Shown piece after piece: positions 1-9,888 of a stretch of DNA of 64,000 nucleotides. The position numbers were made by a program, and so were the translations under genes. The notes beneath the pieces are model-generated. The model did not search any database. It was given only the letters and a program-made list of their open reading frames with translations, and was not told where the DNA came from. The first letter of the stretch is position 1. Each line of letters begins with the position of its first letter. The stretch comes from JALORV01 sp963766365 (lineage in GTDB: Bacteria; Pseudomonadota; Gammaproteobacteria; Burkholderiales; Burkholderiaceae_F), in assembly GCA_963766365.1 (NCBI GenBank), contig CAVXZK010000013.1, positions 253,516-317,515 of the forward strand, read 5' to 3'.

Positions 1-32
1 CAACGAACGATCAGCCGGGGACACTTCCCGCC

Positions 33-1784
33 ATGGGCACCGATTTCCAGCGCACCGTCCTTTGGGTCTTTTTCGGCATGTCGCTGTTCCTGTTGTGGGA
101 CCGCTGGCTGGTGCACACGGGCAAGCCGTCGATGTTCGGCACTGCCTCTGCGCCTCCGGTGACCGCTCCGGCACCGTCTGCTGCCGCACCACCGAGCGCG
201 CCGGTCGCCACCGGAGCACCGCCGAGCGCGATACCGGCCCCGAGCGTCGCACCGGCGGCAGCGCCGTCGGCCGTGCCGTCGTCTCCGGTTCCGACCGTGG
301 CAAAGCAGCCACCCGTCATCATTGAAACCGACCTGATCCGTGCGACCATCGATCCGGACGGGGCGGTGCTGAAGCGCGTCGAACTGTTGCAGGAAAAAGT
401 TGCCCCGGACTGGACCGCCAGTGGACTCCTGGGGCTCGTTACTGGCAAGAAAGAGGACACGGACCGTGGGGTCGTGCTGCTGGATGTAAACCCGACGCGG
501 GTCTACGTCGCGCAGACCGGCGTTGTGGGTGCCGATCCGGCGTATCCGAACCATCGGTCGCCGTTCACAGTCGTCGATGGCCCGCGCAAGCTCGAGGCCG
601 GCAAGGACAGCCTGGATCTCACGCTGGTGTCGGAATCCGGCGGGGTCAGGCTCGCGAAGACCTACACGTTCCATCGTGGTCGCTACGACGCCACCGTGAA
701 GCACGAGGTCACGAACCTCGGCGCCACGCCGATCACGCCGTCGCTCTACATGCAGATCCTGCGCGACGGCAACAAGCCGGAAGGCGAGTCGGCCCTGTAT
801 TACACGTACACCGGGCCAGCATTGTTCACCGGGCAGGACAAGTTCAAGAAGATCGAGTTCTCGGCGATCGAGAAGAACAAGCCCGAACTGCCGCAGCCGA
901 GCAAGGACGGCTGGGTCGGCATGATCCAGCATTACTTCGTGACCGCCTGGGTGCCCAAGGAGGGCGAGCAGCGCGAGTTCTATGCGCGCACCGTCGACAA
1001 GAATCTGTACTCCATCGGGATGATGCAACCGCTGCCGGGCATTGCGCCACAGTCGAGCGCGACATCGACGGCGCAGCTCTATGTTGGCCCGCAGGACCAG
1101 CATGCGCTGGCGCAACTGGCGCCCGGGCTGGACCTGGTCGTGGACTACGGCTGGCTCACCTTCCTCGCCAAGCCCATTTTCTGGCTGCTCGAGTTCCTGC
1201 ACCGCATCGTCGGCAACTGGGGCTGGGCGATCGTGCTGCTCACGGTGATCATCAAGGCGGCGTTCTATCCGCTGTCGGCGGCCAGTTACAAATCGATGGC
1301 GCGAATGAAGGAAGTGACGCCGCGGATGATGAAGCTGCGCGAGCAGTACGGCAGCGACAAGGCCAAGCTGAACGCCGCGATGATGGAGCTCTACAAGAAC
1401 GAGAAGATCAATCCGCTCGGCGGTTGCCTGCCGATCCTGGTCCAGATCCCGGTGTTCATTTCGCTTTACTGGGTGCTGCTGGCCAGCGTCGAAATGCGCA
1501 ACGCCCCCTGGATGCTGTGGGTGCAGGACCTCGCGACCCCCGACGCCTGGTTCATCCTGCCGGTGCTGATGATGGCCACGATGTGGATCCAGTACAAACT
1601 CAACCCCACGCCGCCCGATCCGGTGCAGGCCAAGGTGATGATGTTCATGCCGCTGATCTTCGGCGTGATGTTCTTCTTCTTCCCGGCCGGCCTGGTGCTT
1701 TACTGGCTGACCAACAACATTCTCTCGATCGCGCAGCAGTGGTACGTGACCAAGCAGATCGAGAAGGCGAAGAAGCCCGGCTGA
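33..1784 (+). CDS. yidC: Membrane protein insertase YidC
   Basis: YidC inserts and folds inner-membrane proteins, alone or with SecYEG, including Fo subunits such as those encoded further along this window. The 583-residue product has the Gram-negative layout: an N-terminal membrane anchor at about residues 8-28, a Pro/Ala-rich linker at about 38-92, a large periplasmic domain to about 370, and the conserved C-terminal five-helix core beginning near residue 395 with the motif IIKAAFYPL. The C-terminal tail is basic (KQIEKAKK). Length is normal for the family (E. coli 548). It is probably the last gene of the rpmH-rnpA-yidD-yidC cluster, the rest of which would lie left of the window; this is inferred from usual gene order. 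The ATG at 33 gives the expected N-terminus. Confidence 0.98.
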   Translation: MGTDFQRTVLWVFFGMSLFLLWDRWLVHTGKPSMFGTASAPPVTAPAPSAAAPPSAPVATGAPPSAIPAPSVAPAAAPSAVPSSPVPTVAKQPPVIIETDLIRATIDPDGAVLKRVELLQEKVAPDWTASGLLGLVTGKKEDTDRGVVLLDVNPTRVYVAQTGVVGADPAYPNHRSPFTVVDGPRKLEAGKDSLDLTLVSESGGVRLAKTYTFHRGRYDATVKHEVTNLGATPITPSLYMQILRDGNKPEGESALYYTYTGPALFTGQDKFKKIEFSAIEKNKPELPQPSKDGWVGMIQHYFVTAWVPKEGEQREFYARTVDKNLYSIGMMQPLPGIAPQSSATSTAQLYVGPQDQHALAQLAPGLDLVVDYGWLTFLAKPIFWLLEFLHRIVGNWGWAIVLLTVIIKAAFYPLSAASYKSMARMKEVTPRMMKLREQYGSDKAKLNAAMMELYKNEKINPLGGCLPILVQIPVFISLYWVLLASVEMRNAPWMLWVQDLATPDAWFILPVLMMATMWIQYKLNPTPPDPVQAKVMMFMPLIFGVMFFFFPAGLVLYWLTNNILSIAQQWYVTKQIEKAKKPG

Positions 1785-1805
1785 TCGCCGCCGTGGCGCC
1801 GCGCC

Positions 1806-2126
1806 TCAGTCGTGAGGCGCGTTGTCGGACGTGGAGCGCCGCCGCCAAGCGCGCAGCGCGAACACCGGCCAGAGCCATATGCTGGCCGTCCACAGCAGCA
1901 CGCGACCAACAGACAGGATCTTGGTCTCGCCGCGGTGGACCAGCATGAACATGACCACAGCCCCGACGACGACCCAGAGCACCGCGATCGTGTAGATCCA
2001 GGCGCGGGTTGCATAGTCGTCGCCGATCTGACCGGCCACCGTGGCAGACACCATCACCGACAGCACGACCGCGAGCACGACGCCGGCGAGCGGCGAGATG
2101 AATTTCAACAGCGGATCGTCATCCAT
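1806..2126 (-). CDS. Small three-helix membrane protein of unknown function
   Basis: A 106-residue predicted inner-membrane protein, read on the minus strand between yidC and mnmE. Three hydrophobic segments are visible, beginning near [16 protein letters not shown] and LLWTASIW, followed by a short charged tail (RAWRRRS). The start at 2126 gives a short acidic N-terminus (MDDDP); an upstream in-frame ATG at 2147 would add seven residues, and neither has a convincing Shine-Dalgarno. I do not recognise a named family. Its opposite orientation within a conserved + strand block, and its typical membrane-protein composition, make it likely to be real rather than a shadow of another frame. Confidence 0.6.
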   Translation of the reverse strand: MDDDPLLKFISPLAGVVLAVVLSVMVSATVAGQIGDDYATRAWIYTIAVLWVVVGAVVMFMLVHRGETKILSVGRVLLWTASIWLWPVFALRAWRRRSTSDNAPHD

Positions 2127-2257
2127 GCGGCCAGTGTAGGCATGCACCGGACCTTTGCCACGGCGGGATTGCCCGTACGCGCCGTGACCTCGGCGTGTCG
2201 ATGGGTATCCTTGGGCCGACGGTCAGGCGAGCGTCGACTCCGCCGGTGGCTGCGCCG

Positions 2258-3628
<1,371 letters not shown>

Positions 3629-3694
3629 CCGGCGCGGCAGCGAGTCCGCAACATTGCTTCCATTAGGATGGCGGTCTGCCCGCGAGCTGTTGCC

Positions 3695-4927
3695 ATGTCC
3701 GAATCCCCCGCTCCACCGTCACTGTCCCGGCTCGCCATCGACCGGTCTGGCACCCCCGTGACCCGACGCCGGCGGCCGCTGTGGAAGCGCTGGTGGATCT
3801 GGGCGCTGGTGATCACCCTAGTGATTGCCGCCGCGCTCGTCATTCGCAGCCGCGCGGCCGCGCAGCCGGTGGAGTTCGCCACCGTCGCCGTCGCGTATCC
3901 GTCGTCCTCCGTGGCGGTGCTGAATGCCACGGGCCGCGTCGTTGCCCAGCGCCGCGCCTCGGTCTCGTCAAAGGGTACCGGTCGACTGGAGTGGCTCGGC
4001 GTCCTGGAAGGGCAGATGGTGAAGGAGGGCGACATCATCGCCCGCCTGGAAAACCGCGACGTCGCTGCGCAGCGGGAACAGGCCGCAGCACAGGTGCAGG
4101 CGGCGCGCGCCAACCTCGCGCAGGGTCAGGCGGAACTTGACGATGCGCGGGCCGCGCTGCAGCGCGCGCAGGAACTCGCGAAGCAGAACTTCATCTCCGG
4201 GTCGGCGCTCGACACTGCGCAAGCGCGCTACAACAAGTCACGGGCGCAGATCGACACACTAAGGGCGCAGATCGGTGTCGCCGAGGCCAACCTGCGCGTC
4301 GCCGGCGTCGCTTTCGATCAGACGCTGATCCGCGCGCCCTTCACTGGCATCGTGCTCACCAGGAGCGCCAACGTCGGGGACATCGTCACGCCGTTTTCAT
4401 CGGCCTCCGGGACCACCGGTGCGGTGGTCACGATGGCCGACATGGAGACCCTCGAGGTCGAGGCCGATGTGTCGGAGTCCTCGATCGCGAAGATCAAGGT
4501 CGCGCAGCCGGCCGAGATCCAGCTCGATGCCTTCCCGGACCTGCGCCTGCTCGGCGAAGTGAGCCGCATCGTGCCGACGGTCGACCGCAGCAAGGCGACG
4601 CTGCTGGTCAAAGTCAGGTTCGTCGAACGCGACGCGCGGGTGCTGCCGGACATGAGCACCAAGGTCGCCTTCCTGTCGCGTTCGCTGCAGCCTGAGGAAC
4701 GCAAGCCGGTGCCGGCGCTGCGCCCGGATGCCATTGTCAAGCGCGACGGCGCCGATGTGGTCTTCGTCGTCGACGCGGCCAGCATCGTCAAGCCGGTGCC
4801 AGTGAAGACCGGCGAGAAGGTCGGCGACCTGGTGCGGGTCGACGGTGTGGCGCCGGGAACCCGCGTCGTGGCTGTTCCGCCAGAGCGCCTCGCAGCCGGC
4901 GCGCGCGTCGAAGCGGTCAAGAAATAG
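3695..4927 (+). CDS. MacA/HlyD-type periplasmic adaptor of an ABC exporter
   Basis: Membrane-fusion (adaptor) protein that would link the inner-membrane ABC transporter encoded next to it with an outer-membrane channel. The 410-residue product has a cytoplasmic N-terminus, one membrane helix at about residues 30-50 (WWIWALVITLVIAA), a biotinyl-lipoyl-like half (GRLEWLGVLEGQMVKEGD), a long alpha-hairpin rich in Ala, Gln and Arg at about 125-205, the second lipoyl half (IRAPFTGIVLTRSANVGD) and beta-barrel/MP domains. ATG 3695 is preferred to the upstream in-frame ATG at 3668. The ATPase gene starts two bases after the stop, so the two are almost certainly one operon. The exported substrate cannot be read from sequence. 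Confidence 0.9.
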   Translation: MSESPAPPSLSRLAIDRSGTPVTRRRRPLWKRWWIWALVITLVIAAALVIRSRAAAQPVEFATVAVAYPSSSVAVLNATGRVVAQRRASVSSKGTGRLEWLGVLEGQMVKEGDIIARLENRDVAAQREQAAAQVQAARANLAQGQAELDDARAALQRAQELAKQNFISGSALDTAQARYNKSRAQIDTLRAQIGVAEANLRVAGVAFDQTLIRAPFTGIVLTRSANVGDIVTPFSSASGTTGAVVTMADMETLEVEADVSESSIAKIKVAQPAEIQLDAFPDLRLLGEVSRIVPTVDRSKATLLVKVRFVERDARVLPDMSTKVAFLSRSLQPEERKPVPALRPDAIVKRDGADVVFVVDAASIVKPVPVKTGEKVGDLVRVDGVAPGTRVVAVPPERLAAGARVEAVKK

Positions 4928-4929
4928 CG

Positions 4930-5649
4930 ATGCCGCAGGCCGACGTGGCGGTCGACCGGCGTGCGCTGGTCGAGATCGAACACCTGACCAAGTCCTATGT
5001 CCGCGGCGAGCAGGTCGTGCCCGTGCTCACTGATATCAACCTCGTGATCCGTGAGGGAGACTTCGTCGCGATGATGGGACCTTCCGGCTCCGGCAAGAGC
5101 ACGCTGCTGAACCTGGTGGCGGGAATCGACAAGCCGGACAGCGGCCGTCTCGCGGTCGCCGGCGAGGACATCACGCAACTCTCCGATACCGAGCTTGCCG
5201 ACTGGCGCGCGCGTACCGTCGGTTTCATCTTCCAGTTCTACAACCTGATGCCGGTGCTGACGGCGTTCGAGAACGTCGAGCTGCCGCTGCAACTGACCGC
5301 GCTGTCGCGCGCCGAGCGGCGCGAGCGCGTCGATCTGCTGCTGTCGATGGTGGGGCTTTCCGACCGGGTGAAGCACTACCCGAACGAACTGTCGGGCGGG
5401 CAGCAGCAGCGCGTCGCGATTGCGCGCGCACTGGTCACCGATCCGTTGCTGGTGATTGCCGACGAGCCCACCGGCGACCTCGACCGGCAATCGGCGGCGG
5501 ACATCCTCGGCCTGCTCGACCGGCTCAACTCCGAACTCGGCAAGACGATCGTCATGGTGACGCACGACCCGCGTGCCGCCGGTGCCGCGCATCACCTGAT
5601 CTACCTCGACAAGGGCCAACTGACCGACACGGCCCCGTTCGGGCATTGA
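4930..5649 (+). CDS. MacB/LolD-type ABC transporter ATP-binding protein
   Basis: ATPase subunit of the 3.7-8.3 kb exporter. All catalytic motifs are intact in 239 residues: Walker [10 protein letters not shown] at about residue 50, signature LSGGQQQR at about 153, and Walker [12 protein letters not shown] at about 174, followed by the switch histidine in MVTHDPR. The [21 protein letters not shown] segment is typical of the LolD/MacB/FtsE-like type VII (mechanotransmission) class. It starts two bases after the adaptor stop and ends nine bases before the first permease. In this system the ATPase and permease are separate polypeptides, unlike fused E. coli MacB. Confidence 0.93.
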   Translation: MPQADVAVDRRALVEIEHLTKSYVRGEQVVPVLTDINLVIREGDFVAMMGPSGSGKSTLLNLVAGIDKPDSGRLAVAGEDITQLSDTELADWRARTVGFIFQFYNLMPVLTAFENVELPLQLTALSRAERRERVDLLLSMVGLSDRVKHYPNELSGGQQQRVAIARALVTDPLLVIADEPTGDLDRQSAADILGLLDRLNSELGKTIVMVTHDPRAAGAAHHLIYLDKGQLTDTAPFGH

Positions 5650-5658
5650 GGACGAGCG

Positions 5659-6816
5659 GTGTTCTTCGTGAGGTTCGTCGTTCGCAACGTGTTCCGCGCC
5701 AGGCTGCGCTCGGCGCTGACGATCCTTGGGCTGGTGATTGCGATTCTCGCGTTTGGCTTGCTGCAGACTGTGGTGCGGGCCTGGTATGCCGGCGCGGACG
5801 CGGCCTCGGCGACGCGGCTCATCGCACGCAACTCGATCTCACTGACGTTCACGATGCCGATGTACTACCGCGAGAAGATCCGCGCGGTGCCGGGTGTGAC
5901 CGGCGTGAGCGTCTCGAACTGGTTCGGCGGCATCTACAAGGAGCCGAAGAATTTTTTCGCTCAGTTCGCGGTCGATGCGCCGACGTTTTTCCCGATGTAC
6001 CCCGAGTTCATCTTCGAGCCGGAGGAGTACCGGGCGTTCCTGCGCGACCGGCGCGGAGCGGCCGTTGGTCGCCAGCTTGCGGACCTCTATGGCTTCAAGG
6101 TCGGCGACACGATTCCACTGAGGAGCGCGATTTACCCGGGCAACTGGGAATTCAACGTGCGCGCGATCTACGACGCCAAGGACGAGACCACGATCACGCG
6201 CCAGATGTACTTCCACTTTGACTACCTGAACGAGAGCATAAAGAAGGTATTTCCGCGGCGTGCCGACCAGGCCGGGGTGTTCATCGTTGGCATCGGTGAC
6301 GGGCAGGCCGCAGCGACGATTGCGCGCGAGATCGACGCCGAGTTCAAGAACTCGCTGGCCGAGACACTGACCGAGACCGAAAAGGCGTTCACTCTTGGCT
6401 TCGTCGCGATGGTCGAGACGATCGTCGTTGCGATCCAGGGGGTGAGCTACGTCGTGATCCTGATCATCATGGCAGTCGCGGCAAACACGATGGCGATGAC
6501 CGCGCGCGAGCGACTGCCGGAGTACGCGACGCTGAAGGCGCTGGGCTTCAAGCCCGGCGTGGTGGCGGCAATGATCATGGTCGAGGCCCTGCTGCTGGCG
6601 CTGATCGGTGCCGGCATCGGCATGCTGCTGACTTCACCTGTGATCAAGCTCTTTCACGCAGCCACCGTCAGCGTGTTCGCGAAGATGCCGCTGGTGGCGG
6701 AGACGTTCTACCTGCAGGCGGCCTGCGCTGCGGTCGTTGGCCTGGTCGCCGGCTTCGTCCCTGCGATCCGCGCTGCCCGCGTGAAGATCGTCGATGGGCT
6801 GCGACATGTGGCGTAG
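5659..6816 (+). CDS. FtsX/MacB-type ABC transporter permease, first copy
   Basis: Membrane subunit of the MacAB-like exporter, 385 residues, starting at GTG 5659. Topology fits the type VII ABC fold: a first helix at about residues 13-35, a large periplasmic domain at about 40-250, then three C-terminal helices from about residue 257 onward with the FtsX-like signature MTARERLPEYATLKALGFKPG between them. The second permease (7153-8322) shares the same organisation but is clearly diverged, so the transporter is probably a heterodimer. The 336-bp gap to the second permease contains a symmetrical hairpin element that breaks the otherwise tight spacing of this operon. Confidence 0.9.
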   Translation: MFFVRFVVRNVFRARLRSALTILGLVIAILAFGLLQTVVRAWYAGADAASATRLIARNSISLTFTMPMYYREKIRAVPGVTGVSVSNWFGGIYKEPKNFFAQFAVDAPTFFPMYPEFIFEPEEYRAFLRDRRGAAVGRQLADLYGFKVGDTIPLRSAIYPGNWEFNVRAIYDAKDETTITRQMYFHFDYLNESIKKVFPRRADQAGVFIVGIGDGQAAATIAREIDAEFKNSLAETLTETEKAFTLGFVAMVETIVVAIQGVSYVVILIIMAVAANTMAMTARERLPEYATLKALGFKPGVVAAMIMVEALLLALIGAGIGMLLTSPVIKLFHAATVSVFAKMPLVAETFYLQAACAAVVGLVAGFVPAIRAARVKIVDGLRHVA

Positions 6817-6818
6817 TT

Positions 6819-6867
6819 CGGTCGAAATGTACGCAACCGCTGCGCGGTCGCACGTGCATTTCGACCG
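6819..6867 (-). repeat. Asymmetric hairpin, copy 1
   Basis: Outer arms CGGTCGAAATG (6819-6829) and its exact complement (6857-6867) pair over 11 bp and no further. The 27-nt core between them, read on the minus strand, begins CACGTGCGA and ends GCGTA. It folds with an A-C mismatch, a short helix, a two-base TG bulge and a GC-rich stem. It begins three bases after the stop codon of the first permease. Confidence 0.75.
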
Positions 6868-7106
6868 CTTGATCAGCGGGCCTCCCTTCGGGCGGCCGGG
6901 CGTACGGCCCGCCAACAAGTGCCACGGGCGGACGAGGCCCGGAGAGCGTCGTGAGCGCACCAGCCGCGCCTCGGGAAGGTGGACGGCGCGAACCTCGCGT
7001 GTAATCAAGAGTTTGAGTGGCGGTGGCATGCGCAGGGTGATGCACCCGTGCAGTTGTGGATGGGCCGTACGCCCGGCCGCTCCGAAGGGAGGCCCACACT
7101 TTCTAG

Positions 7107-7155
7107 CATGCGTGGTGCACGTGCGACCGCGCGGCGGTCGCGTACACCACGCATG
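7107..7155 (+). repeat. Asymmetric hairpin, copy 2, containing a start codon
   Basis: Outer arms CATGCGTGGTG (7107-7117) and its exact complement (7145-7155) pair over 11 bp. The 27-nt core at 7118-7144 begins CACGTGCGA and ends GCGTA and matches the minus-strand core of copy 1 at 25 of 27 positions. The last three bases of the right arm are the ATG of the second permease, so initiation would need this structure to open. Confidence 0.75.
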
Positions 7156-8322
7156 AAAGTTCCGTTCTCCTACGTCGCGCGAAACCTGTGGGTGCGCAAG
7201 CTGACTACCGGGCTGACCGCGGGCGGCATGGCGCTCGTGGTGTTCGTCTTCGCGGCCGTGCTGATGCTCGACGCCGGGCTCAAGTCGACTCTGGTGTCGA
7301 CCGGTTCCGCCGACAATGCCGTCGTGATCCGGCTGGGCAGCCAGACGGAAGTGCAGAGCGGCGTGTTCCGGGACCAGGCGTCGCTGATCGAAACGTCGCC
7401 CGAAGTGGCACGTGCTGCGGACGGTCAGGCCTTCGTCTCCAAGGAGGTCGTGGTGCTCAACTCGCTGCCCAAGCTCGACGACCCGAGCAAGCGCAGCAAT
7501 GTCGTAGTACGGGGCATGCCGGAGATCGGCCGGGAACTGCGGCCACAGGTGCGCATCGTCGACGGGCGCATGTTCCGTTCCGGGACCTCGGAGATCGTCG
7601 TCGGGCGTTCGGTCGCCCGCCAGTTCGCCGGCGTCGAAATCGGACAGCAGTTGTCGTTCGCTGGCCGGCAGTGGACTGTCGTCGGCATGTTCGACGCCGG
7701 CAACACGGCGTTCGACTCCGAGATCTGGGGCGACGTCGAGCAGATGATGCAGGCGTTCCGCCGCATCGCCTACTCGTCGGTCATTGCCAAGCTTGCCGAT
7801 GCGAATTCGTTCGACGCGCTGAAGGCCCGGCTGGACGAGGATCCGCGCCTCAAGGTCGACATCAAGCGTGAACACCGCTTCTATGAGGACCAGTCGGCCA
7901 GCCTGTCGAACTTCATCACACTTCTCGGCATGGCGCTTTCGATCATCTTCTCTCTGGGCGCAATGATCGGTGCGACGATCACGATGTACGCGGCCGTGGC
8001 GACGCGGACGAGCGAGATCGGCACCCTGCGTGCACTTGGTTTCCAGCGCGCCTCGGTACTCGCCGCGTTCCTCGCCGAATCGCTGCTGCTGGCCTTGCTC
8101 GGCGGCATCGCAGGGCTGGTTGCGGCGAGCTTCCTGACTGCGATCACGGTATCGACGACCAACTTCCAGTCGTTTTCGGAGCTCGCGTTTTCCTTCAGGC
8201 TGACGCCGAGGATCGTGCTGCAGGCGCTGACTTTCGCGCTGCTGATGGGTTTTGTGGGAGGGTTCCTGCCGGCGATCCGGGCCAGCCGGATGAATATCGT
8301 CGACGCGCTGCGCGCTGACTAG
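7153..8322 (+). CDS. FtsX/MacB-type ABC transporter permease, second copy
   Basis: Second membrane subunit of the MacAB-like exporter, 389 residues, with a helix near the N-terminus (LTAGGMALVVFVFAAVLML), a large periplasmic domain, and three C-terminal helices around the signature RTSEIGTLRALGFQR. The family N-terminus is the ATG at 7153; upstream in-frame ATGs at 7108 and 6979 would add Arg-rich residues translated from the hairpin element. No Shine-Dalgarno is visible because the region before the ATG is one arm of a hairpin. It probably pairs with the product of 5659-6816 and is served by the ATPase at 4930. Confidence 0.9.
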   Translation: MKVPFSYVARNLWVRKLTTGLTAGGMALVVFVFAAVLMLDAGLKSTLVSTGSADNAVVIRLGSQTEVQSGVFRDQASLIETSPEVARAADGQAFVSKEVVVLNSLPKLDDPSKRSNVVVRGMPEIGRELRPQVRIVDGRMFRSGTSEIVVGRSVARQFAGVEIGQQLSFAGRQWTVVGMFDAGNTAFDSEIWGDVEQMMQAFRRIAYSSVIAKLADANSFDALKARLDEDPRLKVDIKREHRFYEDQSASLSNFITLLGMALSIIFSLGAMIGATITMYAAVATRTSEIGTLRALGFQRASVLAAFLAESLLLALLGGIAGLVAASFLTAITVSTTNFQSFSELAFSFRLTPRIVLQALTFALLMGFVGGFLPAIRASRMNIVDALRAD

Positions 8323-8412
8323 CCGGGCCTGGCAGCGTGACGGCGTCGCAGGCACTTCGGTATGCTGCCGTGGCGTAGCCCACGCCCAAAAGAACGCAGT
8401 CAAGGAGACAAC

Positions 8413-9375
8413 ATGAAGCGTCGTGATTTCACATTGGCGGCGGTTGCGGCCGCGACGGCCGCGCAGTGGCCATGGGCCGCCTTCGCGCAGTCGATCTCCA
8501 ACCTGAAGATGATGATCCCGGCCAACCCTGGCGGCGGCTGGGACCAGACCGGCCGTGCGCTGGCTGCGGCCATGCAGTCGGCCAAGGTCGTGCAGTCGGT
8601 GCAATTCGACAACAAGGGTGGGGCCGCTGGAACGATCGGCCTGGCGCAGTTCGTCAACAGTGCGAAGGGCGATCCCAACGCCGTGCTGATCGGCGGCATG
8701 GTGATGGTCGGCGGCATCATCCTCAACAAGTCTCCGGTCGACCTGGGCATGGTCACGCCGATCGCCCGTCTGACCACCGAAAATCTGGTGGTCGTGGTGC
8801 CGGCCAATTCGCCGTACAAGTCGATGGGCGACCTGGTGAAGGCGCTCAAGGCCGACCCGGGCAAGGTGGCCTGGAACGGCGGCTCGGCCGGCGGCAGCGA
8901 CCATATCCTCGCCGGGCTGATTGCCCGCGCCGCGGGCGTTGAGCCGGCAAAGCTCAACTACATTGCATCGAAGGGCGGCGGTGATCAGGTCGCCAACATC
9001 GCCGGCGGCCATGTGTCCGCCGGCGTGGCCGGCCTCGGAGAATTCGCCGAACACATCAAGGGCGGCCGCATGCGTGCCCTGGCGGTGTCCGGAGCCAAGG
9101 CGCAGGACGGTATCCCGTCGCTGAAGGAGCAGGGCATCGACGTGGTACTGGGCAACTGGCGCGGCGTCTTCGGCGCCCCCGGCCTGACGCCGGCGCAGCG
9201 CGATGGGCTCGTGGCGGCCGTGAAGACGGCGACCGAGTCGGCGGCGTGGAAGGAATCGCTCGCGAAATTCGGCTGGGAAGGGGTCTTCCTGGGCGGTGAC
9301 GCCTTCAAGTCGTTCCTTGATGAAGACATCAAGCGCATCGGCGCGATCCTCGAGTCCCTCGGCCTGCGCAAGTAG
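8413..9375 (+). CDS. tctC: Tripartite tricarboxylate transporter substrate-binding protein (TctC/Bug family)
   Basis: Periplasmic receptor that captures a carboxylate and hands it to TctB/TctA. The 320-residue product begins MKRRDF and carries a Tat-like twin arginine followed by a hydrophobic segment ending in an AFAQ-type cleavage site, as is common for Bug proteins. The family motif MMIPANPGGGWDQTGRA follows directly. ATG 8413 is supported by an AAGGAG six bases upstream at 8402-8407; the frame also opens at 8362, but those residues are not conserved. Genes for the small and large permeases follow immediately, giving a complete C-B-A operon. The ligand (citrate or other di- or tricarboxylate) cannot be deduced. 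Confidence 0.93.
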   Translation: MKRRDFTLAAVAAATAAQWPWAAFAQSISNLKMMIPANPGGGWDQTGRALAAAMQSAKVVQSVQFDNKGGAAGTIGLAQFVNSAKGDPNAVLIGGMVMVGGIILNKSPVDLGMVTPIARLTTENLVVVVPANSPYKSMGDLVKALKADPGKVAWNGGSAGGSDHILAGLIARAAGVEPAKLNYIASKGGGDQVANIAGGHVSAGVAGLGEFAEHIKGGRMRALAVSGAKAQDGIPSLKEQGIDVVLGNWRGVFGAPGLTPAQRDGLVAAVKTATESAAWKESLAKFGWEGVFLGGDAFKSFLDEDIKRIGAILESLGLRK

Positions 9376-9381
9376 GCCAAC

Positions 9382-9888
9382 GTGAGTGCCCAGCGCACGC
9401 GCGCCGAGCTGGTGATCTCGCTCGGCGTGCTGCTGCTTGGCGGCCTTGCCACCTATGTCGCGTACCAGTTGCCGGAGGCCGGCGGCTATGCGCGCATCGG
9501 TCCGAACGTCATTCCGAAGGTCGTTGCGGGTAGCCTGATCCTGCTGGGCATCTGGCTGCTCGCCGAGTACTTTTCCGGCGGCTGGCGCGCGTCCGTGCCC
9601 GAGGATCCGGCTGAACGCGGCGAGCATGCCTTCGAACGGCGTGCCTTCGTCTGGGTGAGCGCGGGCCTCGCGGCCCAGATGCTGCTGATCCAGCACGCCG
9701 GATTCGTCATTGCCGGCACGGCGCTCTTCGTGCTGGTGGCGCGGGGCTTCGGCAGCACGCGTCCGCTGCGCGATGCCGCGATCGGACTCGCCTTGACGCT
9801 GCTGGTGTTCCTATTCTTCGTGAAGTTCCTCAACGTGGGATTGCCGTCGGGCTGGCTGCGACCGTTGCTCGGCGGAGCCGGGCTATGA
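9382..9888 (+). CDS. tctB: Tripartite tricarboxylate transporter small permease TctB
   Basis: Four-helix small membrane subunit of the TTT transporter, 168 residues, starting at GTG 9382, six bases after the tctC stop. Hydrophobic segments begin near [43 protein letters not shown] and [14 protein letters not shown]. The central cytoplasmic loop is variable and acidic, as usual in this family. Its end overlaps the start of tctA by four bases (ATGA), implying translational coupling and one-to-one synthesis. Confidence 0.9.
   Translation: MSAQRTRAELVISLGVLLLGGLATYVAYQLPEAGGYARIGPNVIPKVVAGSLILLGIWLLAEYFSGGWRASVPEDPAERGEHAFERRAFVWVSAGLAAQMLLIQHAGFVIAGTALFVLVARGFGSTRPLRDAAIGLALTLLVFLFFVKFLNVGLPSGWLRPLLGGAGL

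Larger units (their letters stand above)
6819..7155. repeat. Symmetrical 337-bp hairpin element between two permease genes
   Basis: The gap between the two permeases is built as a mirror image: hairpin (6819-6867), 10-nt spacer, inverted-repeat left arm (6878-6910), about 151 nt of unique sequence, right arm (7062-7095), 11-nt spacer, hairpin (7107-7155). The two 33-34-nt arms are reverse complements apart from a base or two and an insertion. The two terminal hairpins carry reverse-complementary 27-nt cores that differ at two positions, while their outer arms differ completely. No protein is encoded in the middle. The layout resembles a MITE or other non-autonomous palindromic element; the family is not one I can name. 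Confidence 0.75.

Noticed and set aside
6634..9696. 1020-residue minus-strand open frame
   Set aside because: It lies opposite three well-supported genes, is rich in Arg/His and has no known motif. It is a by-product of high GC content. The same applies to the long minus-strand frames at 9486-11291, 27252-29723 and 46548-49769.
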